A stretch of DNA of 64,000 bases from Dechloromonas sp. TW-R-39-2 (GTDB lineage Bacteria; Pseudomonadota; Gammaproteobacteria; Burkholderiales; Rhodocyclaceae), in assembly GCF_016864195.1 (NCBI RefSeq), contig NZ_CP045202.1, positions 1,395,001 to 1,459,000 on the forward strand, read 5' to 3'. The position numbers and the translations under genes were made by a program. The first letter of the stretch is position 1, and the number at the start of each line of letters is the position of its first letter. This document shows positions 46,804 through 54,372 of the stretch, piece after piece. A model generated the notes under the pieces. It saw only the letters and a program-made list of their open reading frames with translations. It did not search any database and had not been told where the DNA came from.

Positions 46804-46822
46804 TCAGCAGTTTGAGATTGCA

Positions 46823-46848
46823 AAAAAGGGCGCTTCGGCGCCCTTTTT
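46823..46848 (+). terminator. terminator of the rpsP-rimM-trmD-rplS operon
   Basis: AAAAAGGGCGC pairs perfectly with GCGCCCTTTTT around a UUCG tetraloop, followed by ATTTAT. It lies 19 bases past the rplS stop. Confidence 0.95.
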
Positions 46849-46870
46849 ATTTATCTCGATTCTGGCTGGA

Positions 46871-46894
46871 GTTTCCAGTTGACCGTGGGTTTGG
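46871..46894 (-). repeat. copy of a short 3'-intergenic motif (ACGGTCAACTGGAAA)
   Basis: Read on the minus strand, this site 14 bases beyond the stop of the 175-residue secreted protein gene contains ACGGTCAACTGGAAAC, one of at least four similar sequences found just 3' of minus-strand genes in this window (others near 25720, 54328 and 55968). The role is unknown. Confidence 0.4.
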
Positions 46895-46907
46895 TGCCAG
46901 GAGCGGC

Positions 46908-47435
46908 TTACTCCTTATAGCCCACGTTAAACTCCAGCGGCGGAATCTTCTTGTGCGTAGCGCGCATGCCGGTTATCCAATAACAGGATGCACCCTTGCC
47001 GCCCAGATTGTTGCCGATACTCAGGTCGTAGTCTAGGTCGCCGGCAAAGTACCACGGCCCCTTGGCGGCGAACATGCCGCCCTTGGGTTGGATGCTTACG
47101 AAAACTTGGTGGGTCGCCTCGTGGCCGCTCGGGAAGTGGAACTTCGCGAGCGTTCCGACCGACATTCGGCCGCTACCCTTGTTTTCCCAGCGGAAGGTTG
47201 TATCCCGGAACTCGACTTTCGTCGGTTTGGCGCCGCCGTCACCGGCCTCGCCGTAAGGGTCTTTGACGCTGCACACATGCGGTGCGATGTGCTTGAGTAG
47301 TTTTCCGAGGAAGAGCTTTTCTTCGATGGAGGAGGCGGCTTGGGCGGCGAGTGGACTAGCGATGGCGAGAGTAGCAATCAATCGTGCGGTGCCATGCCAG
47401 AAGGAGTGGGAAAGTAGAGGGAGGGGCTTGTGCAT
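46908..47435 (-). CDS. hypothetical secreted protein
   Basis: A 175-residue precursor that I do not recognise. A signal peptide is likely at about 1-34 (ATLAIASPLAAQAA). The mature part has single Cys residues in HVCSVKDPYGEAG and ASCYWITGM that could form one disulfide, and alternating beta-type stretches. It is rich in Gly and aromatic residues late in the sequence (GPWYFAGDLDYDLSIGNNLGGKG). It lies between the ribosomal operon and the two-partner-secretion genes on the strand of the latter, with about 50 bases separating it from the TpsA stop, so it could be cotranscribed downstream of that operon. Confidence 0.65.
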   Translation of the reverse strand: MHKPLPLLSHSFWHGTARLIATLAIASPLAAQAASSIEEKLFLGKLLKHIAPHVCSVKDPYGEAGDGGAKPTKVEFRDTTFRWENKGSGRMSVGTLAKFHFPSGHEATHQVFVSIQPKGGMFAAKGPWYFAGDLDYDLSIGNNLGGKGASCYWITGMRATHKKIPPLEFNVGYKE

Positions 47436-47488
47436 TTTCTTCGTCTCGAATGTGGTTGATTGCTTGGAATACTCATCCTGATATCTGG

Positions 47489-48991
47489 TTAACCCCTGAC
47501 CCCGGGATCCATTTCGCCATTTTCCACGGTGAAGCCTGAGCTTTGCGTGAATGGGCGGATCAGGCGTTCCCAGATGCCGAGCTTCGGTTGCGGAGCGGTG
47601 GTGGCATATTCGATCCGGACGACCGTGTTTTCCGGAAGATTGATCGCGCCGTTTGCAGTGACCACTGTTGTGCTGTTGACCAGATACGGGCTTTCGCCTG
47701 GCGCGATGCTGAGACTCAAGGAAGCGGGAGATTTGATGTCGTCGGCTTTCAGGAAGGAATAGCTGGCCTTCAGCGGTGGCCTGCCGGAATATTCAAAAGC
47801 CAGATAATCCGAGGTCGGTCGCCAGGGATTGGTCATCCCGAACTGGCAGGATGGCCCGCAGCCTGTGTAAAGGCTGTCAGTAATACCGACCTGGGTATAT
47901 TGCTCGACAGGACGTTGGTTGCCGCCAACGGTGGACTCAAGCAGAGGACGATTGCCGACATAGCTGCTGTTGAACTCGGCAGACGACCAACCTGGCGTTG
48001 TGCTTGTGCCGGAGCCTGATGAGCCTGATAAACCCGATGAACCTCCGTTGTAGTTGGGGACGCCCGGAAGCGGTGCGATGCGTATCGTGTCGGTTTCCAG
48101 GATGGCGTTGGTGCCTGTGCTGCGGTAGACGGTGCCGTGAATAAAGTTATTGTCGTTCAGGCCGGCTAGGCTATTGCTTTCGGCGAGTACGACCGCGCCC
48201 GGCGTGAGATTGATGTTCGATTGGGCGTTTTGGCGGTTGTTCCAGATCATGTAGCCGGTTTCGGTGCCGTCGATATCGGTTTCCGTCTTGACGCGGGTAT
48301 CGTTGGGGGCGCTGCCCGGTTCTATTGTGACGCGTGAGCCGGCAGCAAGGATGAGGGTGCCGTTGCTACCCGTGGTCAGGGTGACAGGATTGGTGCTGTT
48401 GCTTCCCCCCAACTGATCGCCGATGGTGATGTAGCCGCCGATCAGCCAGATATTGCCGTTGAGTGCTTCGGTGGCGATGATCTGGGCGCCGGGATGCACG
48501 GTAATCGGCTTGGTCTGGCCGTTTGGACGGACGGCCGGACCGGCGAAGCGGTAGGTGCCGGTACGCCAGTCGCTGTCGGTAATGTCCTGAGTAGATGCGA
48601 TGAAGGATGCTGTGCTGACCAGCGAGCCGTTGTGAAAAATGATACCGGATGGATTGATCAGAAAGACGACCCCGTTCGAGGTCAATGTGCCGCGAATCTG
48701 CGAGGTGGCGTTGGTGCCAGTGACGCGGTTGAGGACGGCGCTGCCGGCACTGGCCTGGGCGAAATGAACAGTTTCACCGGCAGCGATGGAGAACTGCTGC
48801 CAGTTGATGATGGTGCCTGGCGCCGTCGTCAGCGTGCGAGTATTGCCGTTGGTGCTCACCTGCATTGAGCCCTGGCCCATCACGGTCGGCGAGACGAGGC
48901 CGCTGAACGGCGTGCTTTGGGCATGGCCGTATTCGAAGGTGAGCGCCAGGGAGAGCAGCAGCGGCAGTTTGAGATATTTTGCGGTCAACAT
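47489..48991 (-). CDS. short two-partner-secretion exoprotein (TpsA, filamentous haemagglutinin N-terminal domain)
   Basis: A 500-residue precursor starting MLTAKYLKLPLLLSLALTF with a signal peptide to about residue 25. The TPS domain (about 30-290) shows GTIINWQQFSIAAGETVHF, AVLNRVTG...SQIRGTL and VFLINPSGIIFHNGS, the NPNL/NPxG-type signatures recognised by TpsB. A Gly/Ser linker (313-337) leads to a C-terminal region with a close Cys pair, C378 and C382. At 500 residues it is far shorter than haemagglutinins (2000 or more) or HxuA (about 900). It follows its TpsB partner by 10 bases. Probable role: secreted or surface-held binding protein. Confidence 0.9.
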   Translation of the reverse strand: MLTAKYLKLPLLLSLALTFEYGHAQSTPFSGLVSPTVMGQGSMQVSTNGNTRTLTTAPGTIINWQQFSIAAGETVHFAQASAGSAVLNRVTGTNATSQIRGTLTSNGVVFLINPSGIIFHNGSLVSTASFIASTQDITDSDWRTGTYRFAGPAVRPNGQTKPITVHPGAQIIATEALNGNIWLIGGYITIGDQLGGSNSTNPVTLTTGSNGTLILAAGSRVTIEPGSAPNDTRVKTETDIDGTETGYMIWNNRQNAQSNINLTPGAVVLAESNSLAGLNDNNFIHGTVYRSTGTNAILETDTIRIAPLPGVPNYNGGSSGLSGSSGSGTSTTPGWSSAEFNSSYVGNRPLLESTVGGNQRPVEQYTQVGITDSLYTGCGPSCQFGMTNPWRPTSDYLAFEYSGRPPLKASYSFLKADDIKSPASLSLSIAPGESPYLVNSTTVVTANGAINLPENTVVRIEYATTAPQPKLGIWERLIRPFTQSSGFTVENGEMDPGVRG

Positions 48992-49001
48992 GGTTTTTTC
49001 C

Positions 49002-50639
49002 TTAAAACCGGAGTTGCAGGCGGGCGTGAACGTGGTTTTCGCCTGCGCGGGTGGTTTCGCTGCCATCGAGGACGTGGGCGGCATCGAGCTTGAGGCTGAG
49101 ATTCCGGTCGAGCGTCAACCGGTAACCGATACCGATGCTGGCGATGCTTTCTTCGGATTTCTCCAGTGCCTGGGCTTGTAGGCGCTGGCGCCAGCCGGCA
49201 TCGGCAAAGGCTGCCAGCCGGCTGTGACCGAACCACGGAGCGGAGGTGAGTTCGAAGTTGAGGCGGGCTCCATGGTCGCCGGCGCTGTCGAATTCATTAA
49301 AGCCGCGCACGGCCAGGCTACCGCCGAGGCCAAACTGTTCGGCCGGGATCAGCGGGCCGCTTGCTAACTGGCCGCTGAAGGCGATATCTAGCGTGCCGCC
49401 GCCGGAAAAGCGGTTGGCATAGGCGATGGTGGCGCGAAATACAGCCCATTGCGCTTTGGCATCGGCACGCATTGCCGCGTAGCTGGCGTTATCGTTGTCA
49501 GCGCCGAGGCCGGGGATATTGGCGGTTAGGCCGAGCGAGACGAGTGCCGAGGCATTGCCGGCATCCAGCGAGCGAACTACACCGAGAGCGAGTGGCGCGG
49601 CGCCGACCCGATTGTCGTTGACCGGCGTGCCGAGGAAGTCCAGTCCATTTTGGTAATGGCGCCAACTGAGGCCGGCCTGCAGTCGGGTGGCTGGCAATTC
49701 GACTGCAGGCGCTGGTAGCAGATGTTGCCAGTTGAAGCCGAGCAAATGGTGCTTGCCGTGGATGCCGAAGACATTGGCGACGTTGAGGGTGTCACCCTGG
49801 CTGTAGCTGGCTTGAACGCCGAGCAGGCCGCCGGCTGTAGGGAAAGGTAGCGTGAGGTTACCCAAGACGGCTTGCGCGGCATCCGGCTTTTCTGGCGATA
49901 CGACGTAGTTGGCGCTGCCGACGATGCCTCGGTCGAACAGGTCGGCATGCTGGGCGTTGATGCCGAGGCGGGTGTGGCCGGTAATGGCGCTACCTGAGTT
50001 GTCCAGATCAAGGCCAACGGACCACGGCTTTTCATCTTGTACAATGGCCTCGATGCGGGTCTCGCCGTTCGGTTCGCCGACGAACTTGAGGCCGACGCCG
50101 CGTGCCGGGTTTTGGTTGAGTACCTGCTGGGCCTGGAACAGCGCCAGGCGGATGATTTCGCCGCGTGGCTGGTCGGCGGAGAGAGCCTCCTGGACTGGCG
50201 CAGTAGAAAAGTGCTTAGCGCCCGAAACGGTAATTGGGCCAGTACGGGCTTCAATGATAGTCAGTGGGATAGCTTCACCGGGCACAAGTGTTTCCGGCAG
50301 TGCAACTTTGACCAGCGGGTAGCCGCGTTGGTGGTAATGCGCTTCGACCTGGTCGCGCGCCGCGAGCAGGTGGCGGGCATCGCGTTGCAGGCCGGTGAGC
50401 GGTGCTAGTAGGGCCTGGAGTTCATCGTCGCCGATGGCCCGGTTGCCGCTCAGGCGGAAGGCGGGGATGGGGAAACGTTGTTGTGTCGTGGCCGGGTGTT
50501 GCGTGGCCGGTGGTCTGGCCGTTTCACCTTGCTCCGGTGCCGCGGCGGCCGTGCCGAGCGCGACGAGCAGCCAGCAGCCGATGGCTGTCTTTCTTGTCTT
50601 GTGCAAAATGTCTCCCACTTCATTTCGTTTGTTGTGCAT
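49002..50639 (-). CDS. two-partner-secretion outer-membrane transporter (TpsB, ShlB/FhaC family)
   Basis: An Omp85-superfamily protein of up to 545 residues exporting the adjacent TpsA. After a signal peptide come a proline-rich stretch, two POTRA domains (about 65-210: FRLSGNRAIGDDELQALLAPL and GPITVSGAKHFS) and a 16-strand barrel with the lid-lock tetrad in GGSLAVRGFNEF, ending LQLRF as outer-membrane proteins do. The ATG at 50639 has no ribosome site; a TTG 33 bases downstream (50606), preceded by GGGAG, gives MHKTRKTAIGCWLLVAL and is the better start. It lies between the unknown 473-residue gene and tpsA. Confidence 0.92.
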   Translation of the reverse strand: MHNKRNEVGDILHKTRKTAIGCWLLVALGTAAAAPEQGETARPPATQHPATTQQRFPIPAFRLSGNRAIGDDELQALLAPLTGLQRDARHLLAARDQVEAHYHQRGYPLVKVALPETLVPGEAIPLTIIEARTGPITVSGAKHFSTAPVQEALSADQPRGEIIRLALFQAQQVLNQNPARGVGLKFVGEPNGETRIEAIVQDEKPWSVGLDLDNSGSAITGHTRLGINAQHADLFDRGIVGSANYVVSPEKPDAAQAVLGNLTLPFPTAGGLLGVQASYSQGDTLNVANVFGIHGKHHLLGFNWQHLLPAPAVELPATRLQAGLSWRHYQNGLDFLGTPVNDNRVGAAPLALGVVRSLDAGNASALVSLGLTANIPGLGADNDNASYAAMRADAKAQWAVFRATIAYANRFSGGGTLDIAFSGQLASGPLIPAEQFGLGGSLAVRGFNEFDSAGDHGARLNFELTSAPWFGHSRLAAFADAGWRQRLQAQALEKSEESIASIGIGYRLTLDRNLSLKLDAAHVLDGSETTRAGENHVHARLQLRF

Positions 50640-50687
50640 GAAGAATGGGTTATACCGAGCGGGTTGCCGGGCAATGTATCCGTTGTA

Positions 50688-52109
50688 TTAGCCGGGTGGG
50701 AGATTCGGGCCGTAGCCTTCAGCTTCGAGCGTTGCCCGTAGTTCGCCGTGGGTGGTGAGCAGCCCCGATAGCGCGCGTTCGGCGCGTAGGCTTTCTTTCT
50801 GTTCGAGATGACGAGCAGCGAAGCGGCGGTAGTTGATCCAGCCGAGTGCGACCTGGCGGGCATCGCCGATTTGCTCGACGCTACGGATGGCATGTAGGTA
50901 AAAGGCGGCTTCGCCGGGATGATGGTTGTCGAGAATGGCTGTAGGCGGTGTTGCGTCAGCGAGTTCTGTTTCGTAATCCAGCCAGAACTGGCCGAGAAAA
51001 ATCAGTTCCCAGGCGCTTTCCTTGCCGGCGTCGAGCTTGTCGTAATAAGCATGTTCGAGGCTGTGCCAGGCGTAGGTTTCGAGCGGCGTCGCCAGTCCGT
51101 AGGGAATGACGCTTTGCAAATGGAATGCGTAGTTGGCGGCGAAGGCTTGCAGGCGCTCCCAGTTGCGTTGAGACAGCATCCAGTACAGGGCGCTTTGCAG
51201 GTGGCCGAGCGCCGCCCGATGGAGGGCCAAGCCGTGCTCATCAGGGCGGCCGGTCGACGCAGCATTTTCGTGCAGCATCCGGCGGGCGAGCAGGGCGCGC
51301 AGGTTGTGCCATTCGCCGGCATGCAGCGGGTCGACGCCGAGGCGCGGTGCCAGTGGCTCACCCATCGTCCACAGCCGGTGGTAATGCCGGCCGGGGGAGC
51401 GGTCGTAGTCGATGCGGTCGAGCTGGAAACGGGCATAGGGCAGCAGGCCGGGGTCGGCGAGCGGCGAGGGGGGGGACTGGAGCAGGCTCACTAGCAGGCG
51501 ATGGGCCTCGGCGTGGTTGCCAAGCAGGTTTTCGTGGCGGATGGCGCGCAATTGCACCAGGCAGCGGAAATCGGGGGTGATCGGCAGCACCTTGGCCGGG
51601 GTGAGGCTTTCGATGGCTTCGATGTATTTGCCATGTGCGGCGAAGCCGTCGGCGACCATCATGATTTCGAGCAGTTGCCGGCAGGTGACGGGGCAATCGG
51701 TTTCGAGCAGGTGCGGGCTGGGTGGTTCGGTAGCTGCCTGCACTCTGCCGCCGTCGGCTGCCGAGACGACGATGGCGAGTGGCTGTCGGTAGTGCAGTTG
51801 CCACGGCCCGGTGGTCGCCTTGCGCGGTGGGTGTTCGATAGCCAGTGGTTGGCCGGGCAAGGTGTCGAGATAGGCGCGCAGACTGTCGAGCAGGCGCTGC
51901 ATCTGGCTCCGGTTGAGCGGCCGGTTCTGGCCGCGGCGGGCCAATTCGCCCGTCAGCGTCTCGTGGGATAGCGGCTGGCGCGCTGCCGCCGGCGAGGCGA
52001 GCAAGGCGATGAAGGTCGCCTCCCAGCGCCGGCCGAAGTGGTGGGTCGCCGTGCCGAATGTGGCGGCGTTAGCTTGCGGGTCGATGACGAGAGGCATCGG
52101 GCGGTTCAT
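50688..52109 (-). CDS. uncharacterised protein with possible winged-helix and TPR-like region, in TPS/TonB operon
   Basis: A 473-residue protein starting MNRPMPLVIDPQ, with no signal peptide or membrane helix. Residues about 15-110 contain FGRRWEATFIALLASPA, LSHETLTGELARRGQNRPLNRSQMQRLLDSLRAYLD and LQLHY-like strand ends, which resembles the winged helix of SARP/OmpR-type regulators. The remainder is helical with repeating A/L-W-Y positions suggestive of TPR units. I know no named family. Its start overlaps the TonB receptor stop (ATGA) and tpsB follows, so it is an integral operon member and most likely cytoplasmic: a regulator or assembly factor is plausible, both inference. Confidence 0.65.
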   Translation of the reverse strand: MNRPMPLVIDPQANAATFGTATHHFGRRWEATFIALLASPAAARQPLSHETLTGELARRGQNRPLNRSQMQRLLDSLRAYLDTLPGQPLAIEHPPRKATTGPWQLHYRQPLAIVVSAADGGRVQAATEPPSPHLLETDCPVTCRQLLEIMMVADGFAAHGKYIEAIESLTPAKVLPITPDFRCLVQLRAIRHENLLGNHAEAHRLLVSLLQSPPSPLADPGLLPYARFQLDRIDYDRSPGRHYHRLWTMGEPLAPRLGVDPLHAGEWHNLRALLARRMLHENAASTGRPDEHGLALHRAALGHLQSALYWMLSQRNWERLQAFAANYAFHLQSVIPYGLATPLETYAWHSLEHAYYDKLDAGKESAWELIFLGQFWLDYETELADATPPTAILDNHHPGEAAFYLHAIRSVEQIGDARQVALGWINYRRFAARHLEQKESLRAERALSGLLTTHGELRATLEAEGYGPNLPPG

Positions 52110-54235
52110 TGGAAGCGGTGCGTCAGCCGCAAGCTCAGGGTACGCGGTGCGCCGGGGTAGATCACCGCCGGCCGGTTCTCGACGCCGCTGGCGTAGTAGA
52201 TCCGGTCGAACAGGTTTTCTACACTGGCGGTGATTGACCAGTCGGCACGTCTGTAGGTGGCCCCGGCATCGAAGCGGGTGTGGCCAGGCAAGCGCGTCGT
52301 ATTGGCGAAATCGGCGTGGCGCGAACCGACGTGCACGGCACCACCGCCGACCTGCCAGTGTCCGCCATCGGTTGCAGCGAATTGACGGGATAGCCAGGCC
52401 GAGGCCGACCATTCCGGCGCATAGGGCAGTTGGTTGCCGACGGGGTAGCGGTTGTCGCGGGTAACGACGGCGTCCATCCAGGTGCCTTGCGCGGTGATCC
52501 GCCAGCCATGTGGAAGGCGGCCCTGCCAGGCGAGTTCCAGCCCCTGTGAGCGTTGTTCGCCGGTGGTGATGGTGTAGCCGGGGTGGTCCGGGTCGCTGGT
52601 TCGCACGTTCTGCCGGCGGATGTCGAACCGGGCCAGTGTGGCGATCCAGCGGCCACCGGCCGGCTCGTACTTGGCGCCGAATTCGGTCTGCCTTCCGGTG
52701 ACCGGGGCGAAGGGATCGTTATTCCAGGCCCGGGTCTGGGGCAGCGTCGGCAAGGCGCCGGCGGCAAAGTTGCCGTAGACCGACCAGCCGGCAGCTAGGC
52801 GCCAGCTGGCGCCGATGCGCCCCATCAGCGCCGTATCTGACTGCCGAGGGTGCAATTCCAGCTGGTTTGGCTGGGTTTCGGTGTAGTCGTAGGTTTGCTT
52901 CAGGTCGGCGTAGCGTAGGCCGAACAGCCAGGTCCAGGTGCCGATCCGGATCTCGTCCTGCACCGTGAGGCCGAGGCTGCGGAATTGCCAGCATTGGTCG
53001 AAGCGGGTGAAGTCGCTCCCCGGTGTCCATGCCTGGCCGTAAACCGGTGCATAGACGTCGATGGGAGCGTAGTTGCCGAACTCGCCGCCGACGATGCTAC
53101 GCGTTTCATTGGCCGATTCGAGGCGGGCCAGGAAACGGTGGGCCAATGGGCCGGTGGCGAAGTCGCGCGTCCAGTCGAGATAGGCGGTCGTCCAGCGATA
53201 GTGTTCGGGGTAAGTTTCGTACCAGCGGCGGAGTGTCGTGCCGGAGACTGCATTTGATTCGGCGTCGTGGTATTCGCGGTACCGGAAGTTGTACCACGAC
53301 CAGGCGAAATTCAATCGGCCCTCGGCCAACGGCTGGCTCCAGCGCACCGCGAAGCGGGTCGATTGTGAATGCTGGCGGCCCCAGCTTTCGCCATAGACCC
53401 GGTCGATGGGAACTTGTGCCGGCCGGCCGTTGATCGCCGGAATGCCGTAGTCAGTCGTCCGCCGGTCGTTTAGCCATTCGAGTGCGACCGAGAAATTTCT
53501 CCCACCGCCGAGATCGACCGACCACGACGGTGCGACCAGCGTTTGTTCGAGCGTCTGGCGATCCCGGAAACTGCCGCCTTCCTCGCGCGAGACGACCAGG
53601 CGGTAGCGCGACGCCGCGCCAGTCGGGCCGCCGAAATCGCCGGAGAGGCCGGTACGGCCCCAGGAGTTGGTCCACACGGTCGCTTCCGCCAGCGGCGTGG
53701 CGACCGGCTGCTTGGTGCGGACATATACCGCGCCTCCCGGGTCGGCCCAGCCGTACAGCGCGCCGACTGGGCCGCGCAGTATCTCGATACCTTCGATGTT
53801 GGCCATTGCCATCGGCCCGAGCGACTGGTAGCGGAAACCATCACGGTAATAGGCGGTGGATGAGCCGGTGTTGAAGCCGCGCAACTGGAAGGTCGGGGAA
53901 TTCAGGCCCCAGTAATTGGAGCGGCGGGAGATGCCGGGCGAATAATCGGTCAGATCGGCGATGTCGGCGGGCAGCCGTTCGGCAAATGCCTCGGTAGTCA
54001 GGTGCGTGGCCGACAAGGGCAATTCCAGCAGGGGTGTCGGTGTTAGCGTCGCAACTGCGCTTTCAGTTTCGCGCAGGCGTTCCTCTGTAACGATGACGGT
54101 GGGCAGGGTTTCGGCGATGCCTGCGGGACAATCGGCAACCAGCACCGCCAGGCAGGTCTTGGCCGTCCAGCTGGCACGCCGCAACCAGCCGAGATAAGTA
54201 TGTCGGTTATTCTGGAGGCGGCATTTCCTTTCCAT
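52106..54235 (-). CDS. TonB-dependent outer-membrane receptor, siderophore type
   Basis: A 709-residue receptor with a long N-terminal signal region (about 1-41), a TonB-box-like TVIVT at about 46-50, a plug domain (about 60-170: RGFNTGSSTAYYRDGFRYQ, IEILRGPVGALYG, GGAVYVRTKQP) and a 22-strand barrel ending LRLTHRF. The plug resembles ferrichrome/hydroxamate receptors more than haem receptors: I see no FRAP/NPNL haem-receptor motifs. GGGAGC precedes the start. It is the first gene of an operon with the unknown 473-residue gene and the tpsBA pair, implying that the secreted TpsA captures the ligand this receptor imports. Confidence 0.92.
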   Translation of the reverse strand: MERKCRLQNNRHTYLGWLRRASWTAKTCLAVLVADCPAGIAETLPTVIVTEERLRETESAVATLTPTPLLELPLSATHLTTEAFAERLPADIADLTDYSPGISRRSNYWGLNSPTFQLRGFNTGSSTAYYRDGFRYQSLGPMAMANIEGIEILRGPVGALYGWADPGGAVYVRTKQPVATPLAEATVWTNSWGRTGLSGDFGGPTGAASRYRLVVSREEGGSFRDRQTLEQTLVAPSWSVDLGGGRNFSVALEWLNDRRTTDYGIPAINGRPAQVPIDRVYGESWGRQHSQSTRFAVRWSQPLAEGRLNFAWSWYNFRYREYHDAESNAVSGTTLRRWYETYPEHYRWTTAYLDWTRDFATGPLAHRFLARLESANETRSIVGGEFGNYAPIDVYAPVYGQAWTPGSDFTRFDQCWQFRSLGLTVQDEIRIGTWTWLFGLRYADLKQTYDYTETQPNQLELHPRQSDTALMGRIGASWRLAAGWSVYGNFAAGALPTLPQTRAWNNDPFAPVTGRQTEFGAKYEPAGGRWIATLARFDIRRQNVRTSDPDHPGYTITTGEQRSQGLELAWQGRLPHGWRITAQGTWMDAVVTRDNRYPVGNQLPYAPEWSASAWLSRQFAATDGGHWQVGGGAVHVGSRHADFANTTRLPGHTRFDAGATYRRADWSITASVENLFDRIYYASGVENRPAVIYPGAPRTLSLRLTHRFQ

Positions 54236-54252
54236 GTTGCTCCCTTTTGATT

Positions 54253-54266
54253 TTTGTTATGACAAA
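54253..54266. promoter_or_regulatory. short inverted repeat upstream of the TonB receptor gene
   Basis: TTTGTTATGACAAA has TTTGT/ACAAA arms around four bases, 18 bases before the receptor start codon. It does not match a Fur box well. A possible operator of the TPS/TonB operon, on symmetry alone. Confidence 0.25.
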
Positions 54267-54316
54267 CAGCATATGATGCCATGCCCTCGGACTTGTGCCT
54301 TTCCGTTTTTCACTGA

Positions 54317-54341
54317 TTTTCCCAGTCGACCGTGAACCCGG
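54317..54341 (-). repeat. copy of the short 3'-intergenic motif (ACGGTCGACTGGGAAA)
   Basis: On the minus strand this site about 32 bases past the stop of the lipoprotein gene reads ACGGTCGACTGGGAAAA, closely matching the copies near 46880, 25720 and 55968. Confidence 0.45.
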
Positions 54342-54372
54342 CGTGTGAGTCGGTGCCGGATTCGTCCAGGGC

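Noticed and set aside
54236..54372. Fur box upstream of the TonB receptor
   Set aside because: I looked for GATAATGATAATCATTATC-like repeats and found none that match well; only a short TTTGT/ACAAA dyad is present.
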